From Erysipelotrichaceae bacterium (GTDB lineage Bacteria > Bacillota_I > Bacilli_A > Acholeplasmatales > Anaeroplasmataceae), in assembly GCA_015059145.1 (NCBI GenBank), contig SVAZ01000005.1, positions 1 through 64,000 on the forward strand: a stretch of DNA of 64,000 nt, read 5' to 3'. The notes below the pieces were generated by a model, which was not told the DNA's origin, searched no databases, and worked only from the letters and a program-made list of their open reading frames with translations. Positions 43,298 to 52,033 of the stretch are shown here, piece by piece. The number at the start of each line of letters is the position of its first letter. Positions within the stretch are counted from its first letter, which is position 1. The translations under genes and the position numbers were made by a program.

Positions 43298-44347
43298 ATG
43301 TTAACTTTTTTAATTATGGCTGGTGGTAGTGGTGAAAGATTTTGGCCATTATCAACTAGAGAAAAGCCCAAGCAATTATTAAAGGTTTTTAATGAAAAAT
43401 CTTTAATTAGGCTTGCGTATGAAAGAATATTACCACTTGTAGATGAAAAACAAATTTTTATTGCTACAAATGAAATACAGCTTCCTGCACTAAAAGAGGA
43501 CTTAGTGGAATTAGATGATAGTAGAATAATTATTGAACCAGCATTTAGAGATACAGCAAGTGCTATTGCCTATGGTTCAATGATGATTTCAAAATATTAT
43601 GATAATCCTACTATTTGTGTGCTTGCATCAGATCATTTAATTATGGATGAGGAAGCATTTAGAAATGTTATTAAATTAGCAGAAAAAGAAGCATTAAATA
43701 ATAACATTGTAACATTAGGAATTAAGCCTACATATCCTGAAACTGGATATGGCTATATTCAGGTAAATAATCCGAGCTTAAATGTTCCTACTAAATCTTT
43801 AGGATTTAAAGAAAAGCCTAAATATGAAATGGCAGAGGAATATTTTAAGAGTGGTAATTATCTATGGAATAGTGGTATGTTCATTTTTAATTACGATGTA
43901 ATTATGGAAGCCTTATGCAAGTATAGTAAAAATCATTATGATACAATTAATAAAATCACTAACTTAGTACCTAAAAATGAGGGTGTAATTACCGTGAATA
44001 ACATTAAAGAGATATTTATGGAATTTGAAAAGAAATCTATAGATTTCGCTGTAATGGAGCATGCTGATAATATTATGGTTATTCCATCATCATTTGGTTG
44101 GAATGATGTAGGCTCTTATACAGCCTTTGAAGATTTGTTTAATGCTGATAAGAATGGAAATGTCGTTAATAATAGCATTGTTATTAGCGTCGATTCAAAT
44201 AATAATATAATTGTTTCTATTGATAAATTACAACGTATTTCGCTACTTGGAGTAGAAAATATGATTGTGGCAGTAACTAAAAAAGAGATACTGGTTGCAA
44301 AAAAAGATAAGTGTCAGGATATAAAAAAAATATTGAAGGAATTATAA
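43298..44347 (+). CDS. manC: Mannose-1-phosphate guanylyltransferase
   Basis: A 349-residue nucleotidyltransferase making GDP-mannose from mannose-1-phosphate and GTP. Seen: the pyrophosphorylase motif MAGGSGERFWPLS near residues 7-20, LASDHLI, GFKEKP (with the Lys-Pro signature), LWNSGMFIF and a WNDVGS motif. Only the catalytic part; the C-terminal mannose isomerase domain of bifunctional versions is absent and is instead supplied by the upstream ManA-Gmd fusion. ATG 43298 follows GGTGAA. Confidence 0.9.
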   Translation: MLTFLIMAGGSGERFWPLSTREKPKQLLKVFNEKSLIRLAYERILPLVDEKQIFIATNEIQLPALKEDLVELDDSRIIIEPAFRDTASAIAYGSMMISKYYDNPTICVLASDHLIMDEEAFRNVIKLAEKEALNNNIVTLGIKPTYPETGYGYIQVNNPSLNVPTKSLGFKEKPKYEMAEEYFKSGNYLWNSGMFIFNYDVIMEALCKYSKNHYDTINKITNLVPKNEGVITVNNIKEIFMEFEKKSIDFAVMEHADNIMVIPSSFGWNDVGSYTAFEDLFNADKNGNVVNNSIVISVDSNNNIIVSIDKLQRISLLGVENMIVAVTKKEILVAKKDKCQDIKKILKEL

Positions 44348-44359
44348 AATGTAAAGCAC

Positions 44360-44396
44360 ACTGAGCAAAAAAGTAAAAATTGCTCAGTTTTTTTGT
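44360..44396 (+). terminator. Rho-independent terminator
   Basis: ACTGAGCAA (44360-44368) pairs with TTGCTCAGT (44380-44388), then TTTTTTTG. Confidence 0.8.
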
Positions 44397-44425
44397 TTTG
44401 TAAGTGTTTTTATTTAGTGTTTTAG

Positions 44426-44454
44426 TTGTAAATTGATGTCTTAAATGGTAAAAT
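44426..44454 (+). promoter_or_regulatory. Promoter of the glycan assembly operon
   Basis: TTGTAA (44426-44431), a 17-base spacer, and TG-G-TAAAAT (44446-44454), about 75 bases before the first gene. Confidence 0.55.
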
Positions 44455-44528
44455 GATAGAAGTAGATATATGTCTATTTTTGAAAAGTATATATTATATA
44501 TATAAATTTCGAATAAAGGGGTTTAATT

Positions 44529-45173
44529 ATGGAAGTTAAAGAGCCAATTATTATAAAATATAGAAAAAAACCAATATATGCTATATTAAAAAGACTTATG
44601 GATTTTTTTTGTTCATTATTAGGTTTGATATTATTATCATGGTTAATGCTTATAATAGCAATTTTAGTAAAGTGTACTTCAAAGGGACCAGTTTTTTATG
44701 TTTCTCAGAGAGTTGGAAAGAATGGAAAACTATTTAAATTTTATAAATTTAGATCTATGCGAGTTGGAGCAGATAAAGAATTAGATGATCTTTTGAAATA
44801 TAATGAAACTCAAGGTATTACATTTAAAATGAAGGATGATCCTAGAATTACTAAGTTTGGCAAGTTCCTTAGAAAAACTAGCTTGGATGAGCTTCCTCAA
44901 TTATGGAATATTTTAAATGGAAGTATGAGTATTGTTGGACCTAGACCAGCAACACCTAGAGAGGTTGAGCAATATAATGATTATCAACGTCAAAGACTTA
45001 TGGTTAAGCAAGGATTAACTTGTATTTGGCAATGTAGTGGTAGAAGTAATACTACATTTGATGAGCAGGTTGATATGGATTTGAAATATATCAATAAAAG
45101 AGGATTCTTTTATGATATTTGGCTAATAATAAAAACGTTCTTTGCGGTTTTATTTGGAAAAGGAGCGGAATAA
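44529..45173 (+). CDS. Undecaprenyl-phosphate sugar-1-phosphate transferase (initiating)
   Basis: A 214-residue membrane protein of the bacterial sugar transferase family (WbaP/WcaJ-type core), which starts a glycan repeat by moving a hexose-1-phosphate to undecaprenyl phosphate. One N-terminal hydrophobic segment (about 20-45) is followed by FYKFRSMRVGADKE, KFGKFLRKTSLDELPQLWN and MSIVGPRPATPREVE, the core motifs. The sugar is not predictable. It opens the long operon that runs to about 57.6 kb. Confidence 0.9.
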   Translation: MEVKEPIIIKYRKKPIYAILKRLMDFFCSLLGLILLSWLMLIIAILVKCTSKGPVFYVSQRVGKNGKLFKFYKFRSMRVGADKELDDLLKYNETQGITFKMKDDPRITKFGKFLRKTSLDELPQLWNILNGSMSIVGPRPATPREVEQYNDYQRQRLMVKQGLTCIWQCSGRSNTTFDEQVDMDLKYINKRGFFYDIWLIIKTFFAVLFGKGAE

Positions 45174-45174
45174 A

Positions 45175-45663
45175 ATGGGTAAAAAGAAAAAAAATTTCAC
45201 CCTTGAAAATGCGAAAATATGTATTCCAACCTCTTCAGGTGGACATTTAATGCATATGGTTCTTCTAGAGAAGTTTTGGAAAAATAATGATAGATTTTGG
45301 GTTACCTTTAATAAGGTAGATGCAAACAGTATTTTAAAGGATGAAAGAAAATATTATTGTCATTTTCCAACTAATGGAAGTTATAAGAATTTGATTAAAA
45401 ATTTCTTCTTAGCTTGGAAAATATTAAGAAAGGAAAAGCCAGATGTTATTATTTCTACTGGTGCTGCAATCTCTATTCCTTTCTTTTGGCTGGGAAAGAA
45501 GTTTTTTAAGTGTAAATGTATTTATATTGAGGTTTTTGATAGAATCGATAAAAATACTAAATCTGGTAAATTTTGTTATAAATATGCCGATAAATTTTTT
45601 GTTCAATGGGAAGAGCAATTAAAGGTTTATCCAAAGGCTATTTGTTTAGGTAGTATATTTTAA
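45175..45663 (+). CDS. PssD/Alg14-like glycosyltransferase subunit
   Basis: A 162-residue protein that resembles the membrane-anchoring subunit of two-part glycosyltransferases (Alg14/PssD, Cps14F): PTSSGGHLMHM near the start and PDVIISTGAAISIPF in the middle, with a membrane-facing hydrophobic patch. It should pair with the next gene, PssE-like, which carries the donor-binding half. ATG 45175 follows AAGGAGCGG. Confidence 0.82.
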   Translation: MGKKKKNFTLENAKICIPTSSGGHLMHMVLLEKFWKNNDRFWVTFNKVDANSILKDERKYYCHFPTNGSYKNLIKNFFLAWKILRKEKPDVIISTGAAISIPFFWLGKKFFKCKCIYIEVFDRIDKNTKSGKFCYKYADKFFVQWEEQLKVYPKAICLGSIF

Positions 45664-45678
45664 TTTGGAGCTGATATT

Positions 45679-46176
45679 ATGATTTTTGTTACAGTAGGTA
45701 CACATGAGCAATCTTTTAATCGTTTAATCGAAGAAATAGATAGATTAAAGGGTGAAAATTTAATAGAGGATGAAATTATAATTCAAAAGGGTTATTCTAC
45801 ATACATTCCGAAGTATTGTACTTCATTTGATTTGATTCCTTATGAAGAGATGCAAAAGTACCAAGAGGACGCAAGAATCATAATTACACATGGTGGTCCT
45901 GCAAGCTTTATTTATCCTTTGTCTATTGGAAAAATTCCAGTAGTTGTTCCAAGACAAAAGGTATTCGATGAGCACATAAATGATCATCAATTAGAGTTTT
46001 GTGAGCAAGTTAAGGAAAGAGGATTTTCTATAATTTTGGTCAAGGAGATTAAGGATTTGTTAGAGGCAATTAATAATTATGGTAATTGTACTATTAATTA
46101 TGAATCGAATAATGAGAAATTTGTTAATGAACTAATTAAACATACAAAGGAATTATTTATTAATGCTGAAAGTTAA
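45679..46176 (+). CDS. PssE/Alg13-like glycosyltransferase subunit
   Basis: A 165-residue protein resembling Alg13/PssE, the sugar-nucleotide-binding partner of the previous gene's product: FVTVGTHEQSFNRLI at the start and ITHGGPASFIYPLSIGKIP with the donor-binding HGG. Together the two act as a single glycosyltransferase on the polyprenyl-linked sugar. Its end overlaps the next gene by 14 bases. Confidence 0.85.
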   Translation: MIFVTVGTHEQSFNRLIEEIDRLKGENLIEDEIIIQKGYSTYIPKYCTSFDLIPYEEMQKYQEDARIIITHGGPASFIYPLSIGKIPVVVPRQKVFDEHINDHQLEFCEQVKERGFSIILVKEIKDLLEAINNYGNCTINYESNNEKFVNELIKHTKELFINAES

Positions 46177-47377
46177 AAGTAATTTTTTATACTACATTCC
46201 CTTTCTAATGATGTGGGGATTAGTTATATTACCTAAAAGTTTTCAATTAGTTTTATTATTGGGTATTACTGCTCTTTTATTTTTAACAAAGAGAATAAAG
46301 TTCAATAAAATATCAATTTCTTTAATTATTATTGGGTGTATACATATAATAAGCTCATTACTCAGCTTTTTCTTTTATACCCATTTGCCTGAAAGATTAT
46401 TTGCTGCCTTTAACCTTGCTATTGTTTGGATTATTGCAGGCTTACTGTATTCACTATATTCATCAAAGCTTGATTTAAATAGGAGAATTATTTCTAATAT
46501 ATGCATTGCAAATATTTTAGTAATGTTTGTATTAGTCATAGTTTATTTCTTATTTTCAAAAATGAATATTTATGATATTACTATTTTTTCTAATGAACTT
46601 ATATCCGATGATTACATTAATGGAGATAAGGCATATAGATTTGTTGGATTTACTGAATATTCTAATTTGGTGCCAAGCTTTATTTTGTTAAATCTAATTG
46701 GAGTTTTAATGGATAAAAGTCGAGGTAAAATTGCTGCTATATTAGCAATTTTAGCCATAATACCTATATATTTTTGCCGTTCTAGATCTGCATTATTAGC
46801 TTATTTGATTATAATTGCAGCATTCGTAATTACTAGAAAGAATGGGTTATCGAGGGGCTTAAATATAATTATTATTTCAATGTTAATTATAGTTGGAGTA
46901 TTATTTTTTGTATTTTCAGGCTTGTATTTAGAAATATATGATACTATTATGAGTATTGTAAATATGAGAGAAGGAAGCAATAATACTAGAATGAGCATCT
47001 ATTTAAATAGTATTGAAATGGCTTTATATAGAAATCCATTTATTGGTGTAGGAATTAAAGATTATGTCAATGGTTTTCCATTGGGTTCGCATTGTACATA
47101 TATAGGTGTTTTCTTTAAAACGGGCTTAATTGGTTTAGGTCTATTTATGTTTATTATTTTATTATTAACGGAAAAGATTTTAAAATCTAAGGAAAGTAGA
47201 TTTGTAAAATTTATATTCTTATATTTTGCTGTATTCTTCATTTTTGAAGACTTGGATGGAGCTAACTGGTTAATTACTATGTTCTTTACATTCACAGCTT
47301 ATTATTTGAATTCAAATAAGGAGGTAAATACGTGTGAGCAATACGAAGGTTATGATAATAACACACAAGGATGTTAA
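46163..47377 (+). CDS. O-antigen/capsule repeat-unit polymerase-like (Wzy) protein
   Basis: A 404-residue polytopic protein with about 10-11 hydrophobic segments and a Wzy-type layout, including CRSRSALLAYLI and MREGSNNTRMSIYLNSIEMA before GVGIKDYVN in an outer loop. Probably polymerises the repeat units exported by the flippase encoded at 54771. It overlaps the PssE-like gene upstream and the DUF4422 gene downstream by 44 bases, in keeping with a tightly packed operon. It is the second polymerase/ligase-type protein of the locus. Confidence 0.75.
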   Translation: MLKVKSNFLYYIPFLMMWGLVILPKSFQLVLLLGITALLFLTKRIKFNKISISLIIIGCIHIISSLLSFFFYTHLPERLFAAFNLAIVWIIAGLLYSLYSSKLDLNRRIISNICIANILVMFVLVIVYFLFSKMNIYDITIFSNELISDDYINGDKAYRFVGFTEYSNLVPSFILLNLIGVLMDKSRGKIAAILAILAIIPIYFCRSRSALLAYLIIIAAFVITRKNGLSRGLNIIIISMLIIVGVLFFVFSGLYLEIYDTIMSIVNMREGSNNTRMSIYLNSIEMALYRNPFIGVGIKDYVNGFPLGSHCTYIGVFFKTGLIGLGLFMFIILLLTEKILKSKESRFVKFIFLYFAVFFIFEDLDGANWLITMFFTFTAYYLNSNKEVNTCEQYEGYDNNTQGC

Positions 47378-48104
47378 AAGAGTTAAATTAGAAGGATATG
47401 AATATATGCAGGTTGGTTCTGCAGATAATATTCCTAATGCAATGAGAGATAATACAGGTGATAATATTTCTCAAAAAAATAGCCACTATTGCGAGCTTAC
47501 TGCACAATATTGGATGTGGAAAAATTTAGAATGTGATTATGTTGGATTAGTTCATTATAGAAGATTTTTTATTACTAAGAAATTTGAGATTTTTAGATTC
47601 AATTATCTTAAGAAAAATAAAATAGAGAAAATCATGAACAAATATGATTTTATACTTCCTAAGAAATATAAGTGTATTGAACCAACTGTATATGAAAATT
47701 ATAAGAAACATCATTACGCTAGTGACTTAGATGTTATTAAAGATATTATTGCAGAAAAGTATCCAGATTATTCTGATGCATACGATTATATAATTTATAA
47801 GCAAAGAAGATTATATACTCGTAATATGTTTATTGCTAAGAAAGAATTAATGAATCAATATTCTGAATGGTTATTTAATATCTTATTTGAATTGGAAAGT
47901 AGAATAGATATTTCAGATAGAGATAGCTATCAACAAAGAATATATGGCTTCTTATCTGAAAGATTAATTAATGTTTGGCTTTATAAAAACAATTTAAAGA
48001 TTTGTGAAAAGAATATTGCATTTACTGATATGAACCCACTTAAGGATTCATTTAGAAGAATTGGCTCAAGCCTTTACACATTTTTCTTTAGTAGGAGGAA
48101 ATGA
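47334..48104 (+). CDS. DUF4422 glycan biosynthesis protein (putative glycosyltransferase)
   Basis: A 256-residue protein of the DUF4422 family found in capsule and exopolysaccharide clusters. Family features: a GSADNIPNAMRDNTGDNISQ block, NSHYCELTAQYWMWKN, and YVGLVHYRRFF. Members are proposed glycosyltransferases, but mechanism is not established. GTG 47334 lies 8 bases after GGAGGT; it overlaps the Wzy-like gene. The acceptor is unknown. Confidence 0.8.
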   Translation: MSNTKVMIITHKDVKRVKLEGYEYMQVGSADNIPNAMRDNTGDNISQKNSHYCELTAQYWMWKNLECDYVGLVHYRRFFITKKFEIFRFNYLKKNKIEKIMNKYDFILPKKYKCIEPTVYENYKKHHYASDLDVIKDIIAEKYPDYSDAYDYIIYKQRRLYTRNMFIAKKELMNQYSEWLFNILFELESRIDISDRDSYQQRIYGFLSERLINVWLYKNNLKICEKNIAFTDMNPLKDSFRRIGSSLYTFFFSRRK

Positions 48105-48106
48105 TA

Positions 48107-49210
48107 ATGTACGACTACATAATTGTTGGTAGTGGTTTGTATGGCGCTGTTTGTGCATATGAGCTTAATAAATTGGGATATAAGTGTCTAGTTTTAGAAA
48201 AGAGAAATCATATTGCAGGTAACATTTATACTGAGGAAATTGAAGGAATAAATGTTCATAAATATGGTGCACATATTTTCCACACTCATGATAAATTCAT
48301 TTGGGATTATGTTAATCAATTTGCTGATTTCAATAATTATGTAAATCAGCCAGTGGCTAGATATAAAAATGAATGCTATAACTTGCCATTTAATATGAAT
48401 ACATTTACAAAGCTTTGGAATGATGTGTTTACACCTGAAGAGGCAATGGCTAGAATTGAAGAGGAAAAGGCTGAATTTAAGACTGACAATCCTAAAAACT
48501 TAGAGGAGCAAGCTATAAATCTAGTTGGTAAAACAATTTATGAAAAGCTTGTTAAAGGGTATACAGCTAAACAATGGGGAAGACCTTGTACTGAGCTACC
48601 TGCCTTTATTATTAAAAGGCTACCTGTTAGATTCACATTTGATAATAATTATTTTAATGATAGATATCAAGGTATTCCAATTGGTGGATATACTAAAATC
48701 ATTGAAAAAATGCTAGACGGAATAGAAGTGAAAACAAGCACAGATTTCTTTGTAGAAAAGGAAAAATATCTTGCTAGCGCTAAAAAGATAATTTATACTG
48801 GAGCAATTGATGAGTACTATGAATATTGTTATGGTGCTTTAGAATATAGAAGTGTTAGATTTGAAAATGAAGTTTTAGATAAAACAAATCATCAAGGAAA
48901 TGCTGTTATAAATTATACAGAGTATGATGTTCCATACACTAGAATTATTGAGCATAAGCATTTTGAATTTGATACTACTAGTCCGAAAACAGTTATATCA
49001 AAGGAATATTCTTCGACTTGGAAACTTGGTGATGAACCTTATTATCCTGTTAACAATGATAAGAATAATGAACTTTATTTAAAGTATAAAGAATTAGCTG
49101 CAAAAGATTGTAAGGTAATTTTTGGTGGTAGATTAGGTCAATACAAATATTATGATATGGATGATGTTATTGCTTCTGCCCTTGATATGTTAAAGGAAGA
49201 AGTAAAATGA
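48107..49210 (+). CDS. glf: UDP-galactopyranose mutase
   Basis: A 367-residue flavoenzyme converting UDP-galactopyranose to UDP-galactofuranose, so the surface glycan probably contains galactofuranose. Seen: the FAD-binding YIIVGSGLYGAVCA, GAHIFHTHDKFIWDYV, YTAKQWGRP and a C-terminal FGGRLGQYKYYDMD with conserved arginine and tyrosines. ATG 48107 sits 8 bases after AGGAGG; ATG 48101 is closer. Downstream GT overlaps by 4 bases. Confidence 0.95.
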   Translation: MYDYIIVGSGLYGAVCAYELNKLGYKCLVLEKRNHIAGNIYTEEIEGINVHKYGAHIFHTHDKFIWDYVNQFADFNNYVNQPVARYKNECYNLPFNMNTFTKLWNDVFTPEEAMARIEEEKAEFKTDNPKNLEEQAINLVGKTIYEKLVKGYTAKQWGRPCTELPAFIIKRLPVRFTFDNNYFNDRYQGIPIGGYTKIIEKMLDGIEVKTSTDFFVEKEKYLASAKKIIYTGAIDEYYEYCYGALEYRSVRFENEVLDKTNHQGNAVINYTEYDVPYTRIIEHKHFEFDTTSPKTVISKEYSSTWKLGDEPYYPVNNDKNNELYLKYKELAAKDCKVIFGGRLGQYKYYDMDDVIASALDMLKEEVK

Positions 49211-50169
49211 GTTTGTTTGAGATAGTATTACCTACATATAATAGAAGTGAAGCAGTTAAATTTTTGTTAGAAAAATATAATAAATTTTTTGGCTTTTATG
49301 ATTTTGTATTAAGTATTCATGATAGTAGTACAAATGATGAAACTGAAAAATTGGTTAAAAGTAATAGCTTTTATAACAAGGGCATTCAGTATTACCGTTA
49401 TCCATCTGAATTAGATGTTGATTCAAAAACTTTGATGTGCTTGAAAAACTCAACAGCTAAATATTCAATGCTAGTTGGAGATGGATGGATTATTAATGTT
49501 GACAGCTTGTTTAATTCTAAGTTGTTAGATGAGAATTTTGATATATTGTGTTTATATGATAGTAATATCAAAATTTATAGAGAGTATTTCAATAAAAATA
49601 TAAAACATAAAAAAATATATGATTCTAAAACAAAATTTTATGAAGATAATTTCTGGTATTTAATCATGTATGGATCTTCAATTGTTTCAAGAAAGGTTTT
49701 AGACTCTATTGATGTTTTAGATCTTTGTAATAAATATAAAGAACTAGGCTTTATTTATCCTTCATCTTTGGTTGAATCGAATGCAGAAATTTTAACGGCT
49801 GATTCATTAAATTTATTAACCAAAAATCCTCATAAGGGTGAACCTGGGTGGATGCTGAAGAGGGATGCTATAAATACTTGGACAAGGAAATTTATTTTAA
49901 GCTTTGGAAATATGAATGATTCATATTTGCCAGAAGATACTAAATTAAAAATTATTAAAACTACTGGTAAAAGAACCGGCTTTTTAACAATTAAGGGTTT
50001 ACTGATTTTAAAATCAAAGGATAATTTTAATTTTAAAATTTATAAGAAATATAAGCAATATATCTTACAAACTAAGGCTTGTAGTAGGTTATCTATTTTT
50101 ATGATTAATCTATTTCCAACCTTTATATTAAAGATAATGCTTTGGTTCTTTAAAAAAATATTTAGATAA
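49207..50169 (+). CDS. Glycosyltransferase, GT-A family 2-like
   Basis: A 320-residue protein with a family 2 N-terminus (FEIVLPTYNRSEAVKFLLE) and an acid-rich donor site region (LVGDGWIINVDSLF). The C-terminal part is variable with a basic, hydrophobic end (LWFFKKIFR) that could contact the membrane. Donor and acceptor are unknown; glf upstream might supply UDP-Galf. The start overlaps the glf stop (ATGA), so they are coupled. Confidence 0.75.
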   Translation: MSLFEIVLPTYNRSEAVKFLLEKYNKFFGFYDFVLSIHDSSTNDETEKLVKSNSFYNKGIQYYRYPSELDVDSKTLMCLKNSTAKYSMLVGDGWIINVDSLFNSKLLDENFDILCLYDSNIKIYREYFNKNIKHKKIYDSKTKFYEDNFWYLIMYGSSIVSRKVLDSIDVLDLCNKYKELGFIYPSSLVESNAEILTADSLNLLTKNPHKGEPGWMLKRDAINTWTRKFILSFGNMNDSYLPEDTKLKIIKTTGKRTGFLTIKGLLILKSKDNFNFKIYKKYKQYILQTKACSRLSIFMINLFPTFILKIMLWFFKKIFR

Positions 50170-50187
50170 TATAAGGAGTTGCTTAAT

Positions 50188-50964
50188 ATGAAAGTTGTAA
50201 TATTAGCAGGTGGATTAGGAACTAGAATTAGCGAGGAATCTCATTTAAAACCAAAACCAATGATTGAAATTGGAGAAATTCCAATTTTAGTTCATATTAT
50301 GAAAATTTATGCTGCACAAGGATTCAATGAATTTATTATTTGTGCTGGTTATAAGCAGCATGTTATAAAGGAATACTTTGCTCATTATTTCTTATATAAT
50401 AATGATGTTACATTCAAGATGGCTTCAAATGAGAGAATTATTCATAAAAAGTCTGCTGATGATTGGACTGTAACAGTTGTTGATACAGGCTTACATACTC
50501 AAACTGGTGGTAGGGTTAAGAGAATTAAGGATTATATTGGAAATGAACCTTTCCTTTTAACTTATGGTGATGCAGTTGGTGACATTGATCTTAAGAAATT
50601 GATTGAATGTCATAGGAAGTCTGGAAAATTGGGTACAATTTCATGCTACAACTTTGGGCAATCTAAAGGTGTAATTGATTTAAATTCGGATGGTACTATT
50701 AATGCATTTAGAGAAAAGTCAGATATGGATGGAGATTTAATCAATATTGGTTATATGATTATGGAACCAGAAATTTTTGATTTAATATCTGGTGATGAAA
50801 TGCCATTAGAGGATTATCCTATGAAGAAACTTGTTGAAAATAATCAACTTAATGCTTATTTACATAATGGATATTGGCAATGTATGGACACTTTAAGAGA
50901 AAAGCAAAAGCTAGAAGAATATTGGAATTCTGGGAATGCTCCTTGGAAAATTTGGGAGGATTAA
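50188..50964 (+). CDS. rfbF: Glucose-1-phosphate cytidylyltransferase
   Basis: A 258-residue nucleotidyltransferase that makes CDP-glucose, the first step of CDP-linked deoxysugars. Seen: LAGGLGTRISEESHLKPKPM near the start, LTYGDAVGDID and a C-terminal YWQCMDTLREK. The subtype is set by the neighbours, which consume CDP-glucose. ATG 50188 is 9 bases after AAGGAG. It begins a five-gene CDP-sugar block. Confidence 0.92.
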   Translation: MKVVILAGGLGTRISEESHLKPKPMIEIGEIPILVHIMKIYAAQGFNEFIICAGYKQHVIKEYFAHYFLYNNDVTFKMASNERIIHKKSADDWTVTVVDTGLHTQTGGRVKRIKDYIGNEPFLLTYGDAVGDIDLKKLIECHRKSGKLGTISCYNFGQSKGVIDLNSDGTINAFREKSDMDGDLINIGYMIMEPEIFDLISGDEMPLEDYPMKKLVENNQLNAYLHNGYWQCMDTLREKQKLEEYWNSGNAPWKIWED

Positions 50965-50968
50965 GCCT

Positions 50969-52033
50969 ATGCTAGATTTATCATTTTATAAGGATAAGAC
51001 AGTATTAGTTACTGGACATACTGGTTTTAAAGGAACATGGCTTTGTAAGATATTGATTAATAGTGGAGCTAAGGTTGTTGGTTATTCTTTACCTAGCCCA
51101 ACTAATCCCAATGTATTTTCTCTTTCTAAGGTAGAAAAAAATATGATTTCTATTATTGGTGATGTCAGAGATTATAAAAAACTAAAAAAGGCTTTTGATA
51201 AATATCAGCCTGAGGTGGTTTTTCATTTAGCTGCTCAGCCAATTGTTAGAGAATCATATAAAAATCCTGTATATACATATGAAACTAATGTAATGGGTAC
51301 TGTTAATATATTAGAATGTGTTAGAAGCTGTAATTCAGTTAAAAGCTTTCTAAATGTAACTACTGATAAGGTTTACTTAAATGATGATATCCCTGACCAT
51401 CCATTTTTAGAAGATGAGCCATTAGATGGATATGATCCTTATAGTAATTCTAAATCTTGTAGTGAGCTTGTAACTCACAGTTATAAGAAGTCTTTTTTTG
51501 CTGATTGTAGATGTGCTATCTCAACAGCACGTGCTGGTAATGTTATTGGTGGTGGCGATTTCGCTAGTGATAGAATTATTCCAGATTGTGTTCGTGCTAT
51601 TGAAAATAAAACTGATATAATAGTTAGAAACCCTCATTCAACTAGACCATATCAACATGTTCTAGAGCCTTTATATATTTATTTATTAATTGCTCAAAAG
51701 CAATATGAAGACATTAAATTTGAAGGCTATTATAATGTTGGTCCGGATGATTGTGATTGTGTTAATACTGGAGATTTGGTTGATATGTTTTGCAAAGCTT
51801 GGGGAGATGGTCTTAAATGGATTAATAAACATGATGGTGGTCCACATGAGGCAGCATTTCTAAAGCTTAGCAACCAAAAGATTAAGGATGTTTTTGGATG
51901 GAAGCCAAGATGGCATATGAACGAAACAATGAACAAGATTGTTGAATGGACTAAGGTTTACTTAGCAAATCCTTCCCTTATTCCAGATGAAATGGATAAG
52001 GAGATTAATGAATTTATGGGTGAAAATATATGA
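50969..52033 (+). CDS. rfbG: CDP-glucose 4,6-dehydratase
   Basis: A 354-residue extended SDR converting CDP-glucose to CDP-4-keto-6-deoxyglucose. Seen: TGHTGFKGTWLC, the diagnostic loop of this enzyme, HLAAQPIVRESY, TTDKVY, catalytic DPYSNSKSCSE (YxxxK), and STARAGNVIGGGD. ATG 50969 follows GGGAGGA. Second step of the CDP-sugar block; its stop overlaps the next start. Confidence 0.93.
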   Translation: MLDLSFYKDKTVLVTGHTGFKGTWLCKILINSGAKVVGYSLPSPTNPNVFSLSKVEKNMISIIGDVRDYKKLKKAFDKYQPEVVFHLAAQPIVRESYKNPVYTYETNVMGTVNILECVRSCNSVKSFLNVTTDKVYLNDDIPDHPFLEDEPLDGYDPYSNSKSCSELVTHSYKKSFFADCRCAISTARAGNVIGGGDFASDRIIPDCVRAIENKTDIIVRNPHSTRPYQHVLEPLYIYLLIAQKQYEDIKFEGYYNVGPDDCDCVNTGDLVDMFCKAWGDGLKWINKHDGGPHEAAFLKLSNQKIKDVFGWKPRWHMNETMNKIVEWTKVYLANPSLIPDEMDKEINEFMGENI

